Origin: an uncultured Bacteroidota bacterium
GTDB lineage: Bacteria > Bacteroidota > Bacteroidia > Chitinophagales > Chitinophagaceae
Direction: 5' to 3'
NCBI GenBank assembly: GCA_903881265.1
Contig: CAIRSV010000259.1
Coordinates: 1 to 16,508, forward strand
Length of the DNA: 16,508 nucleotides
The position numbers and the translations under genes were made by a program. Shown piece after piece: positions 8,135 to 16,303 of the stretch. A model generated the notes under the pieces. The model did not search any database. It saw nothing but the letters and a program-made list of their open reading frames with translations, and was not told the DNA's origin. Numbering within the stretch: the stretch's first letter is position 1; each line of letters opens with the position of its first letter.

Positions 8135-8142
8135 TATATTTG
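8135..8142 (+). promoter_or_regulatory. -7 box (TATATTTG) of mnmA, implying a leaderless mRNA
   Basis: TATATTTG fits the TAnnTTTG consensus and ends 7 bases before the mnmA ATG at 8150. Because transcription usually starts a few bases after this box, the mRNA would begin at or next to the ATG. The -33 region is weak: TTC at 8115-8117, 17 bases away, with no good TTG. Confidence 0.55.
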
Positions 8143-8149
8143 CACATCG

Positions 8150-9256
8150 ATGAGTAAAAAAGGAAAAATATTGGTCGCTATGAGCGGTGGTATTGATAGT
8201 ACTATTGCGGCTCTGATGCTGCACGATGAAGGGTATGAAGTGATTGGTATCACAATGAAAACTTGGGATTATGCCGATGCGGGCGCGAGTTCAGGCAAGA
8301 AAGAAACAGGTTGCTGTAATCTCGATAGTTTCAATGATGCTCGTCTTGCTGCCGTTGAGCATGGCTTCCCGCATTATGTACTTGATATTCGAGACGAGTT
8401 TGGTGGGGCTGTCATCGATAATTTTGTGGAAGAATATATGGCTGGTCGCACACCTAACCCTTGTGTGATGTGTAATACGCATATCAAATGGAATGCCTTA
8501 CTCAAGCGAGCCGATGCACTTGATTGTGAATTGATAGCCACAGGGCATTATGTCAATGTTCGCGAAGAGAACAGTCGCTTTGTGATTTCAAAAGGTGTCG
8601 ATGAAACAAAAGATCAAAGTTATGTATTATGGGGCCTTTCGCAGGCTTGCTTAAGCAGAAGCGTTTACCCGTTGGGGCATCTATTAAAGACACAGGTTCG
8701 ACAGATGGCGAATGATTATGGATATCCTGAATTAGCAAAGAAGAGCGAGAGTTATGAAATTTGTTTTGTCCCCGACAATGATTACAGAAATTTTCTGAAG
8801 AAAAAAGTAGTTGGTTTAGAAGATGAAGTCGGTGGCGGAAATTTTGTACTGTCTGATGGTACTATCGTAGGTAAACACAAAGGATATCCTTTTTACACGA
8901 TCGGACAACGTAAGGGACTTGATATTGCGCTTGGCAAACCAATGTATGTGACGCATATCGAACCTACTTCTAATACCGTAACCTTAGGTGACGAAGTTGA
9001 ACTCGATAAGTCAGAAATGACAGTCGCCCGTGTGAATATGATTAAGTATGACACCATCCATAATGGTCAACAATCATCCACCAAAATTCGCTACAAGACG
9101 AAAGGAACGCAATCAACATTATGGAATGAGAATGGAAAAGTGAATGTTCTTTTTGATGAGCCCGTCAAAGGCATTGCACCCGGACAGTCAGCTGTGTTTT
9201 ATGAAGGCGATGATGTAATTGGCGGAGGTATTATCCAATCATACCCAATGCTATAA
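8150..9256 (+). CDS. mnmA: tRNA-specific 2-thiouridylase MnmA
   Basis: MnmA activates uridine 34 of tRNA-Lys, -Glu and -Gln with ATP and inserts sulfur to make 2-thiouridine in the wobble position; it is a cytoplasmic enzyme. The 368-residue length is normal. Visible motifs are the PP-loop SGGIDS at 12-17, the nucleophile Cys105 in TPNPCVMCN, GHY at 132-134, the catalytic persulfide-bearing Cys205 in SYEICFVPD, the central YTIGQRKGL motif, and a C-terminal beta-barrel ending near the family's FYEGDDVIGGGII pattern. The start is fixed by the conserved N-terminus MSKKGKILVAMSGG. It has its own promoter just upstream and probably little or no 5' leader. The lipoprotein gene follows after 90 bases with its own possible promoter, so it is probably not part of the same functional unit. 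Assignment is firm. Confidence 0.97.
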   Translation: MSKKGKILVAMSGGIDSTIAALMLHDEGYEVIGITMKTWDYADAGASSGKKETGCCNLDSFNDARLAAVEHGFPHYVLDIRDEFGGAVIDNFVEEYMAGRTPNPCVMCNTHIKWNALLKRADALDCELIATGHYVNVREENSRFVISKGVDETKDQSYVLWGLSQACLSRSVYPLGHLLKTQVRQMANDYGYPELAKKSESYEICFVPDNDYRNFLKKKVVGLEDEVGGGNFVLSDGTIVGKHKGYPFYTIGQRKGLDIALGKPMYVTHIEPTSNTVTLGDEVELDKSEMTVARVNMIKYDTIHNGQQSSTKIRYKTKGTQSTLWNENGKVNVLFDEPVKGIAPGQSAVFYEGDDVIGGGIIQSYPML

Positions 9257-9267
9257 ACCTGCTTAGA

Positions 9268-9275
9268 TATGTTTG
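9268..9275 (+). promoter_or_regulatory. Candidate -7 box (TATGTTTG) for the lipoprotein/protease pair
   Basis: TATGTTTG matches TAnnTTTG and lies 12 bases after the mnmA stop, predicting a leader of about 65 bases before the lipoprotein start at 9347. No convincing TTG lies 17-23 bases upstream. The box covers an upstream ATG at 9269, which argues against that ATG as the gene start. Confidence 0.4.
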
Positions 9276-9346
9276 TCTCATTGAATTTTTATCCATTGAA
9301 TACAAGAAAACATTCTGATGAATGTACAAATAAATATGTACTTTTA

Positions 9347-10075
9347 ATGATGCGAATAGGGGTTGGACTTTCCTTACTGATGTTGACTTTATGTACTTCC
9401 TGTACACGCGAAGTATTGTCGACAGATGCGGCCAATTTCGGAAGTGATTATTTTCCATTAGCAATAGGCCACACAATCGAATACTCGGTTGATTCATTGA
9501 AGTACAACACATTCACACGGGATACAGATTTTGTTCACGTATTTTTTAAGGATGAGATTGTGAGTGAATTTACAGATAATACCGGCCGTGATTCATATGC
9601 TATTGAGCGTTCAGTTCGATCGGATAGCAATGCGGCTTGGCAAGGTCAATTGACCTACTATGCTACTCGAGGCAACTATCAAATTGAGGTCGTTGAAAAT
9701 AATCTGCGTTTTATTAAGCTGGTCTTTCCGGTGAATGTAAATACCACTTGGAAGGGCAATGTGTATATACCTTCATCAACAAGTAATCTCGATGAATTGA
9801 AATGGTATTACGATTGGGATTATACCTATTCAAACATCAATCAGGATTTTAACAATGGTGAAATGAACGTTCCGAATTCAATGGTTGTTTCGTATGAACA
9901 ATTAACCAACGATTCTACTGCAAAGACGCAATACAGCAACTATACTAATTATAAAGAATCGTATGCACGTACGATAGGCTTAACATATCGTGAACTTACG
10001 CATTGGGAGTATCAACCGACAGAAGGTTTTCGGAATGGGTTCTCTGTTGTTATGCGTGCAACTAAATATCAATAA
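9347..10075 (+). CDS. Lipoprotein of unknown function (Bacteroidota type)
   Basis: The start at 9347 (or 9350) gives about 242 residues with a lipoprotein signal: MMRIGVGLSLLMLTLCTSC, the lipobox LCTSC placing the modified Cys at residue 19. An earlier in-frame ATG at 9269 adds 26 polar residues before the signal and lies in a promoter-like box, so it was rejected. After the signal comes DYFPLAIGHTIEYSVDS, a pattern I associate with uncharacterised Bacteroidota lipoproteins, followed by a beta-rich, aromatic region with paired Tyr-Trp segments. No enzymatic motif was recognised. It ends only 2 bases before the subtilisin-like protease gene, so the two are almost certainly co-transcribed and perhaps act together at the cell surface. 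Whether it anchors, inhibits or helps the protease cannot be told. Confidence 0.75.
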   Translation: MMRIGVGLSLLMLTLCTSCTREVLSTDAANFGSDYFPLAIGHTIEYSVDSLKYNTFTRDTDFVHVFFKDEIVSEFTDNTGRDSYAIERSVRSDSNAAWQGQLTYYATRGNYQIEVVENNLRFIKLVFPVNVNTTWKGNVYIPSSTSNLDELKWYYDWDYTYSNINQDFNNGEMNVPNSMVVSYEQLTNDSTAKTQYSNYTNYKESYARTIGLTYRELTHWEYQPTEGFRNGFSVVMRATKYQ

Positions 10076-10077
10076 AT

Positions 10078-11754
10078 ATGAAATCAATCGTCTTCTTCGC
10101 CTTTGTTGCGATGCTTGTTATGTCAGAAACCATCAGTGCATTGCCACCGGCCTATGCATTTAGAGTGAAATTCAACAATAAAAACGGAACACTCACCTAT
10201 GCGGATTCACTTTCATTCCTGACACAAAAATCGCTTGACAGACGATCAAAGCAAGGGATTTCTCTTGATAGCTCCGATTTGCCTGTTGTACCAGCCTATA
10301 TCAATCAGGTGATGACAACAGCTTCCGCTGTGAAGTTGCATAATGTGTCAAAATGGTTTAATCAAATTGTGGTGATTACATTGGATTCAACCAAGGCGTC
10401 AGACATTGCATCACTTCCAATGGTAGCAAGTGTTAGTCTCGTAGCACGATATCCGAATGGAGTTTATCAGCGACCTGCTAATCCGACGCCTGATAAGTTT
10501 ACTGAATTAATGCCGATAGAAGTCAAGCGCACACGACCGGGCTCTTCGTACTATGGATTGGCGTATCAGCAAATCAATCTGATGCATGGCGACTATTTGC
10601 ATGATATTGGTTTTAAAGGAGAAGGTATGGATATCGCTGTGTTTGATGTCAATTTTAGATATACAAATACTTGCCCTGCCTTTGATTCAATTAATACATT
10701 CAACCGCATCAAGGATGTGTACAATTTTGCAAAGGATACTGCCTATGTCTATTCTACAGCAATTGTGGTTGAGCATGGGATGAATGTGTTAGGCTGTATG
10801 GCAGGCAATATGCCCGGCACCTATGTGGGTACTGCACCCAATGCAAATTTTTATTTATACATCACAGAAGATTGGCTCACTGAACAACCTATTGAAGAAG
10901 ACAATTGGCTATCAGCAGCCGAACGTGCCGATAGCTTGGGGGTTTATATTGTGAATTCATCGTTAGGGTATAATATTTTTACTGAATTGCCTTCGGCTTC
11001 CTATTCGTATGCTGATATGAATGGACAAGTTAGCTTGATTGCCAAAGCAGCCAATAAGGCTGTGGCAAAAGGGATCTTTATCGTGAATGCAGAAGGGAAT
11101 GAAGGTGCAAGTTCATGGCATTATATGCTTACACCGGCTGATGCCGATAGTGTGTATAGTGTTGGTTCTGTTGATGGTTCAGGGCTTTGGGGTGGAAGTG
11201 GATATGGTCCAACGTATGACGGACGCATTAAGCCTGATGGTTGCGGTATGGGTAAGTCGTCGATGCTGATTGGTGGTAATTGTGCACCGGGCACTTCAAA
11301 TGGTTCATCATTTGCGAGCCCCATAGTATGTGGTTCGATTGCTTGCTTATGGCAATCTGCGCCTTCATTAACAGCCTTTCAATTGCGACGTATTGTGCGT
11401 ATGTGCAGCGATCATTATACTGCCCCAAATAACACGGTCGGTTATGGTATCCCGAATTTTGAATTAGCACATGCTATTGTAACAGGCACATCTGATGTCA
11501 CCAATATCGATTATACATTCAGTTTGTATCCAAATCCATGCGATGGACATTTTTCTGTCAGGTCATATGATCCAGCCATTACAAATGTGTCGTATGCAAT
11601 CTATGACATGCACGGAAAATTAGTATACAAAAGCGATAAGTTGATCAATGCCAATTTTCAAAGTGATGCACTTGCGCACCTAGCTTCTGGGGAATATGTA
11701 TTATTGATTTCAAGTTTTAATAAGAACTATTCAACGCGCATTGTTAGAAAATAA
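10078..11754 (+). CDS. Secreted subtilisin-like (S8) serine protease with T9SS sorting domain
   Basis: This 558-residue protein has a signal peptide at about 1-21, a prodomain-like region at about 25-150, an S8 peptidase domain at about 165-470 and a T9SS type A sorting domain at about 478-558 (FSLYPNPCDGHFSV, YDMHGKLVYKS, LASGEYVLLISS). The triad is complete: Asp190 in IAVFDVNF, His233 in VEHGMNVLG and Ser411 in GSSFASP, with oxyanion Asn341 in AEGNEG. The protein should be exported by Sec, matured by prodomain removal and passed through the T9SS to the surface or medium, where it would degrade protein for nutrition or process surface proteins. The motif GSSFASP replaces the commoner GTSMASP, a conservative change. 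Its gene starts 2 bases after the lipoprotein gene. No clear terminator follows. Confidence 0.93.
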   Translation: MKSIVFFAFVAMLVMSETISALPPAYAFRVKFNNKNGTLTYADSLSFLTQKSLDRRSKQGISLDSSDLPVVPAYINQVMTTASAVKLHNVSKWFNQIVVITLDSTKASDIASLPMVASVSLVARYPNGVYQRPANPTPDKFTELMPIEVKRTRPGSSYYGLAYQQINLMHGDYLHDIGFKGEGMDIAVFDVNFRYTNTCPAFDSINTFNRIKDVYNFAKDTAYVYSTAIVVEHGMNVLGCMAGNMPGTYVGTAPNANFYLYITEDWLTEQPIEEDNWLSAAERADSLGVYIVNSSLGYNIFTELPSASYSYADMNGQVSLIAKAANKAVAKGIFIVNAEGNEGASSWHYMLTPADADSVYSVGSVDGSGLWGGSGYGPTYDGRIKPDGCGMGKSSMLIGGNCAPGTSNGSSFASPIVCGSIACLWQSAPSLTAFQLRRIVRMCSDHYTAPNNTVGYGIPNFELAHAIVTGTSDVTNIDYTFSLYPNPCDGHFSVRSYDPAITNVSYAIYDMHGKLVYKSDKLINANFQSDALAHLASGEYVLLISSFNKNYSTRIVRK

Positions 11755-11820
11755 TTAATAGCATTGATTAATGTAACATATACGGATGCATTTCAATTTA
11801 ATCTAACTGCATAAGCAACA

Positions 11821-13197
11821 TTAACCGACGATGCTTGCGATGTCTATTTTGTACTCCTTCATCCAAGAATCAAGGCTAGCTTTAAAAGTTTGATTATTCA
11901 TATTGAGATCGAAATCGCCTTCTGCCATAATCTTCGCTAATAACTTATCTTGTGCTTTCTGACAACTGATGGCTATGTGGTAGGAAGTATGCGAAAAGGA
12001 TACCATTTCATACACCGAGTTGAACTCAGAAGGGTAGAGGAGACCTAATTGTTTTTCTATCTTTTTTCGAGATAGAAAGGCTGGTTCAGCCACTAAGTCC
12101 CGCATTTCAATAAAGTTTTGCAAGGCTAAATCGGCCACCGCATCTCCGTTCTTCTTTCGGGCTTCCTGATACGTTTTAAAGATAGTGCCCCATTCCTTAT
12201 CAGTTGAATGATCAATGATGTCCATCAGGATTCTACAATCCTCAAAGCCAGCATTCATGCCTTGTCCATAAAACGGAACGATGGCATGTGCCGAATCACC
12301 GATCAGCATATTTTTATCTTCATAGATCCACGGAAAACATTTAACTGTCACTAAAGACGACGTCGGATTTTTAAAATAGTCATCGATTATCGTAGGCATC
12401 ATCTTGACCGCATCTGGGAATTGTTCATTGAAAAATGTTTCGGCATCTTCTCGTGTCTTTATTGATGCAAAGGACTGAGGTCCTTCAAATGGAAAGAAAA
12501 GTGTGCAGGTAAAGGAGCCATCGAAATTAGGCAAGGCAATCATCATAAAATTTTTTCGAGGCCAAATGTGAAGTGCTTTTTCTTCAATTAAAAAGGCGTT
12601 GTGTTCTCCTGCGGGGATAAACAATTCTTTGTACCCGTGCTCGATATAAAATTGGTTATAATTAAAACGATCTGTTTTTACATAGGCATTTCGAAGGGAG
12701 GAGAAAGCGCCATCGGCTGCAATGACGATATCATGATCATTAAAAGTGGATGCCTCATTAGACGCCATATTCATGATGCTGAGCGTATTGCTTCGCAATT
12801 CAACATCATCAATACGTTGATCGAATAAAATGGTCACACCACATTCTTCGGCTAACGAAATTAATTTTTTATTTAGGTCGCCTCTGCTTACCGAATAGAT
12901 CGCTTCATTGTTTTTGCCATAGGCCTGAAATGGCGACGTGCCATCGATATTATGAATTTGTCGACCATACATTGGGATAGCAATCTCTTCAATGTCTTGT
13001 CGTAAACCAGCCATTTCAAGGGCGGCCCATCCGCGCATACTCATCGCTAGATTGATAGATCGTCCTGCATACATCTTAGCGGCACGCATATCCGGTCTTC
13101 GTTCTAAAATGGTGACTGCGTATCCTCTTTTTTTGAGCAAGATACCTGCCAATGAACCCACTAACCCTGCACCTAATATTGTAATTTTATTCTTCAT
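11821..13197 (-). CDS. kmo: Kynurenine 3-monooxygenase
   Basis: This FAD-dependent enzyme hydroxylates kynurenine to 3-hydroxykynurenine with NADPH and O2, in tryptophan breakdown leading to quinolinate and NAD. The 458-residue length fits. The FAD-binding Rossmann motif GAGLVG is at 9-14, the acidic residue after the second strand is in ILERRPD, the family segment GRSINLAMSMRGWAAL is at 45-60, ADGAFSSLR at 161-169 and the second FAD motif GDSAHAIVPFYGQGMNAG at 300-317. The C-terminal part is helical and lacks the clear membrane anchor of the eukaryotic enzyme. Tryptophan dioxygenase, kynureninase and hydroxyanthranilate dioxygenase genes are not in the window. It lies 17 bases after the polyprenyl synthase gene and is probably co-transcribed with it. 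It converges on the protease gene across 66 bases with no obvious terminator. Confidence 0.94.
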   Translation of the reverse strand: MKNKITILGAGLVGSLAGILLKKRGYAVTILERRPDMRAAKMYAGRSINLAMSMRGWAALEMAGLRQDIEEIAIPMYGRQIHNIDGTSPFQAYGKNNEAIYSVSRGDLNKKLISLAEECGVTILFDQRIDDVELRSNTLSIMNMASNEASTFNDHDIVIAADGAFSSLRNAYVKTDRFNYNQFYIEHGYKELFIPAGEHNAFLIEEKALHIWPRKNFMMIALPNFDGSFTCTLFFPFEGPQSFASIKTREDAETFFNEQFPDAVKMMPTIIDDYFKNPTSSLVTVKCFPWIYEDKNMLIGDSAHAIVPFYGQGMNAGFEDCRILMDIIDHSTDKEWGTIFKTYQEARKKNGDAVADLALQNFIEMRDLVAEPAFLSRKKIEKQLGLLYPSEFNSVYEMVSFSHTSYHIAISCQKAQDKLLAKIMAEGDFDLNMNNQTFKASLDSWMKEYKIDIASIVG

Positions 13198-13214
13198 TAT
13201 ACTGTTTGTTTATT

Positions 13215-14177
13215 TTAGTATGTACGATCAGTAATATAATCGACAAGTTTGATCATATATGTTTTTGCTTCAGAGTCGTCAAACTCGTTTAGTATTTCAA
13301 TGGCTTCATTCTTATAGCATTGCATTTTTTCAGCCGCATACTTGATGCCACCTGCGGCTACAACAGTATCTATGATATAGGTTACTTCATTTTTTTTCTT
13401 ATTCGCGTGCTTGAAAATAGAAATGATCTTATCCTTCGTGGCCTTATCGCAATGATTCAGGGTGTAGATTAAGGGCAAGGTCATTTTCTTTTCCTTGATG
13501 TCGTTGCCGGTTGGCTTGCCAATATCTTCACGACCGTAATCAAACAAATCGTCTTTGATTTGAAACGCAATACCCACTTTTTCGCCAAAGAGTTTCAGTT
13601 TGTCTGACACCACTTCGTCTTCGCAGGTCGAATAGGCACCCGCAGCGCAAGCCGATGAAATCAATGAGGCCGTTTTGCATTTGATGATGTCGAAATAAAT
13701 CTCCTCTGTGATATTCAGTTTCCTTGCTTTCTCTGCTTGTAGAAGCTCTCCTTCGCTCATATCTTTTACAGCGGTGGCTAAAATTTCTAGTACTTTAAAA
13801 TCCTTATTATTCAACGAAAGCAATAATCCTTTTGAAAGTAAATAATCACCCACTAGGACAGCAATTTTGTTTTTCCACAAGGCATTGATTGAGAAAAAAC
13901 TTCGGCGCTTATTGGCGTCATCGACGACATCATCATGCACTAGTGTGGCAGTATGCAGCAATTCGATCAGCGATGCAGCACGATAGGTTTTTTCATTCAC
14001 TTGCCCGCATAATTTCCCTGATAATATCACAAAAATTGGTCGTAGCTGTTTGCCTTTTGTCTTGACGATATACTTCATAATATTATCGAGCAAGGACACC
14101 TTGCTTTCGACCGCTTTATTGAAATTTTGTTCGAATTCAACAAGCTCAATTTGTAAGTATTTTTTTATTTCATTCAT
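13215..14177 (-). CDS. Long-chain trans-polyprenyl diphosphate synthase
   Basis: The enzyme adds isopentenyl diphosphate units to an allylic diphosphate to make a polyprenyl chain, usually for the menaquinone tail in this phylum. The ATG at 14177 gives 320 residues (MNEIKKYLQIELVEF); the frame also allows a TTG four codons earlier, which was not chosen. With ATG as residue 1, the substrate motif GKQLRP is at 42-47, the first aspartate-rich motif DDVVD at 82-86, the GDYLLSKG segment at about 110-117, and the second aspartate-rich motif KDDLFDYG at about 208-215. All Mg-binding aspartates are present. The residues just before the first motif (LLHTATLVH) are small or medium sized rather than bulky aromatic, which favours a long product over farnesyl diphosphate; exact chain length cannot be fixed. 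Downstream is kmo; upstream is a doubtful small ORF. Family is firm, product length inferred. Confidence 0.93.
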   Translation of the reverse strand: MNEIKKYLQIELVEFEQNFNKAVESKVSLLDNIMKYIVKTKGKQLRPIFVILSGKLCGQVNEKTYRAASLIELLHTATLVHDDVVDDANKRRSFFSINALWKNKIAVLVGDYLLSKGLLLSLNNKDFKVLEILATAVKDMSEGELLQAEKARKLNITEEIYFDIIKCKTASLISSACAAGAYSTCEDEVVSDKLKLFGEKVGIAFQIKDDLFDYGREDIGKPTGNDIKEKKMTLPLIYTLNHCDKATKDKIISIFKHANKKKNEVTYIIDTVVAAGGIKYAAEKMQCYKNEAIEILNEFDDSEAKTYMIKLVDYITDRTY

Positions 14178-14221
14178 TAGGCGGCACAATGATAGTCACG
14201 TCAGGGTTAAATAAAAAGAAT

Positions 14222-14476
14222 TCAGTCTAAATTCTCCACCTGAAAGGAGGAATAACGGATGAATACGCTGCGGGCTTGAAAGCCTTTTAGGACTGTGTAA
14301 CATTCTACAGCAAATGGTTTAATGAGTATATTATCTGATTTGAATAAGACCATAAATTGGATGTGGGTATTGAATGTGGATAAAATTGACCAAGATAGGG
14401 ACGGAGTTCGATGATGTGTGCGCTGCTCAAATGCAATGAAATTGATACGTTGATAGGGTTGAAAGTAGATTTTCAT
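14222..14476 (-). CDS. Doubtful small ORF, hypothetical protein
   Basis: An 84-codon frame begins MKIYFQPYQRINFIAFEQRT and ends 44 bases before the synthase ATG. It is rich in Phe, His, Arg and Ser, has no signal peptide, no membrane segment and no motif I recognise. It fills most of the 385-base gap between the synthase and the OmpA-like gene, and the other frames there are closed by stops. No TAnnTTTG box was found upstream on the minus strand. It could be a small leader gene of the synthase/kmo operon or a chance frame in non-coding DNA. Confidence 0.28.
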   Translation of the reverse strand: MKIYFQPYQRINFIAFEQRTHHRTPSLSWSILSTFNTHIQFMVLFKSDNILIKPFAVECYTVLKGFQARSVFIRYSSFQVENLD

Positions 14477-14502
14477 ATTTGGGAAATTTGCTGAGATAAT
14501 TT

Positions 14503-14531
14503 TTGATTTATATAAAAAGAAACTATATTTG
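14503..14531 (+). promoter_or_regulatory. Strong Bacteroidota promoter of the OmpA-like gene
   Basis: The -33 element TTG is at 14503-14505 (within TTTTTG), then 18 bases, then a full-match -7 box TATATTTG at 14524-14531. Transcription would start near 14538, leaving an A/T-rich leader of about 37 bases before the ATG at 14575. This is the best promoter match in the window and fits a highly expressed outer-membrane protein. Confidence 0.75.
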
Positions 14532-14574
14532 CCTGATATAATCTAAAATCACTTTTTTTATTAAACTTAAATTT

Positions 14575-16248
14575 ATGGCAAGCAAAAAGTACTTATTATT
14601 AACCGCGTTCGTGACCTTGATCTCTTCCTTCGGTGTAAAAGCACAAGATAACGGAAACAGTGGTATGTATCGTGGAGGTGGATATGATTTCTCTGATACT
14701 ACCTTGATTCCTGAAAAGAGATTACCTCAGCAAAAGGATTTCTTGAACAATCAATATGATTTCCCAGCACAACCACGTAATCAGTGGGAAGTTGGTGTTT
14801 CTGGTGGATTGTTGAATGTCTCTGGCGATGTTAAGTCACGCTCAATCTTCAATAAGGCGATTAAGCCTATGAATACAATGGCCTTTGGATTGTCAGTGCG
14901 TAAAGCGTGGGGTTATGTAATTTCTACACGACTTCAATTGATTCACGGAAGTGCTTCCGGGTATAATTACTCTGCAGCAGGTGGATATGTTGGTCACACC
15001 ACTAGTCCTTGGACGGCTTATCAAGGTAAAAATGTTTACTACAACTATAAGACAACAGTGAATGAATTGTCTATCCAAATGATAGCCGCATTGAACAACT
15101 TAAAATTCCACAGAGCTCGCAACAAGGTGAGCTACTATGCAATGTTAGGTGTTGGCGCTATGTCATACAATACAAAATTAGATATGCGTGATAAATCAGG
15201 TGCTCTTTATAATTTCGATCAAATTGGCACTGGTGGTTCAGGATATGATAACCGTAAAGAAATTACGAAGGAATTGAAAAGTATGTACGATGGTACGTAC
15301 GAAACGGATGCTGAAGCTGCAGGGAATCGTGGTAAGTTAGCCGGCGGTACTCTTCGTGGTATGTATACCTTTGGTTTAGGTGGTCAAATCCGTCTTTCTC
15401 AAAAATTATCATTGCAAATTGAAGATAAAATTACAGGTGCAAGTGATGATTTGATCGATGGTCAGCGCTGGCAAGAATGGCCTTTAGCCTCGAGTGCCTT
15501 GACACCGCAGTACGATCTTATCAACTACTTTTCAGTTGGTTTGAATGTAAATCTTGGTGCTAAGTCTGTCGATCCACTTTGGTGGATGAATCCATTAGAT
15601 TACAGCTACAACGAAGTTAAACATCCAAAAGTTCCTACTAGCAATTGTGATAAAGATGCTGATGGTGATGGTATCTCTGATTGTTTCGATCGTTGTCCTA
15701 ACACCCCTGGTGGTGTATCAGTTGATTCTCACGGTTGTCCGTTTGATACCGATGGTGATGGTGTAGCTGATTACAAGGATAAGCAATTAATTACGCCTAC
15801 AGAATGTCAACCAGTTGATGCTGATGGTGTTGGTAAATGTCCAGATCCAGAATGTTGCACTCGAATGAAAAATATGGAGCCTAAGCAAGAATGTGGTTCA
15901 ATCCCTAATGGTTCAATTCCTTTCTCTGCTGGTTCACCTAAATTGAATCCATCTGCATCTAACCAATTGAATTCATTGTCTAACACAATGAGAGCTAATC
16001 CTAACTGTAAAGTGGTGATTATCGGTAACGGTAGCGGTAGTAAAGTTGAGCAACAACGCTCATGGGATCGAGTAAATTCTGTCATCAATTACATGGTTGA
16101 AAAACAAAGTATTGATAGAGAGCGTTTCATCTTCCAATATGGTAATGCAACAGGTGACAGCAATTCAGTAGATTACCGCGCAGCTAGTCCAGGTGAAGAA
16201 GGTCCTTCAAACTTACCTCCTCCACACCCGAACTTACAAAAGAAATAA
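14575..16248 (+). CDS. OmpA-like outer-membrane protein with TSP type 3 repeats
   Basis: This 557-residue protein has a signal peptide at 1-23 (SSFGVKA), a beta-rich region at about 68-330 likely forming an outer-membrane barrel, two calcium-binding thrombospondin type 3-like repeats at about 359-374 (DADGDGISDCFDRC) and 391-402 (DTDGDGVADYKD), a short Cys-rich insert at about 410-440, and an OmpA-like C-terminal domain at about 446-537. In the last, the usual peptidoglycan-binding Asp (as in GHTD) is missing: the aligned stretch is IIGNGSGSK. The Arg equivalent is kept in SWDRVN (Arg499). The tail after 537 is Pro/Gly-rich. It probably links outer membrane to cell wall or acts as a structural porin-like protein. 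Codons look highly used and biased, consistent with strong expression. It has its own promoter and terminator, so it is monocistronic. Confidence 0.9.
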   Translation: MASKKYLLLTAFVTLISSFGVKAQDNGNSGMYRGGGYDFSDTTLIPEKRLPQQKDFLNNQYDFPAQPRNQWEVGVSGGLLNVSGDVKSRSIFNKAIKPMNTMAFGLSVRKAWGYVISTRLQLIHGSASGYNYSAAGGYVGHTTSPWTAYQGKNVYYNYKTTVNELSIQMIAALNNLKFHRARNKVSYYAMLGVGAMSYNTKLDMRDKSGALYNFDQIGTGGSGYDNRKEITKELKSMYDGTYETDAEAAGNRGKLAGGTLRGMYTFGLGGQIRLSQKLSLQIEDKITGASDDLIDGQRWQEWPLASSALTPQYDLINYFSVGLNVNLGAKSVDPLWWMNPLDYSYNEVKHPKVPTSNCDKDADGDGISDCFDRCPNTPGGVSVDSHGCPFDTDGDGVADYKDKQLITPTECQPVDADGVGKCPDPECCTRMKNMEPKQECGSIPNGSIPFSAGSPKLNPSASNQLNSLSNTMRANPNCKVVIIGNGSGSKVEQQRSWDRVNSVINYMVEKQSIDRERFIFQYGNATGDSNSVDYRAASPGEEGPSNLPPPHPNLQKK

Positions 16249-16271
16249 TAAGTACTTTTTGCCTTAGTAAT

Positions 16272-16303
16272 AGAAAAGTCCCGAAGAAATTCGGGACTTT
16301 TCT
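16272..16303 (+). terminator. Rho-independent terminator, 14-bp perfect stem with GAAA loop
   Basis: The arms at 16272-16285 and 16290-16303 are exact inverted repeats (AGAAAAGTCCCGAA) around a GAAA tetraloop. The 3' arm contains a T-rich run, and the stem is A-rich at its base, so it can also work for transcription from the right. It lies 23 bases after the OmpA-like stop codon. Confidence 0.9.

Noticed and set aside
9269..9346. Longer lipoprotein starting at ATG 9269
   Set aside because: It adds 26 polar residues before the lipoprotein signal, and that ATG lies inside a TATGTTTG promoter-like box.
11755..11820. Possible bidirectional terminator between the protease and kmo genes
   Set aside because: Only weak A/T-rich inverted repeats (ATTAAT, ATGCA/TGCAT) without a G/C stem or T-run were found.
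14178..14189. TTG start four codons before the polyprenyl synthase ATG
   Set aside because: ATG at 14177 is the more usual start and leaves a normal family length.
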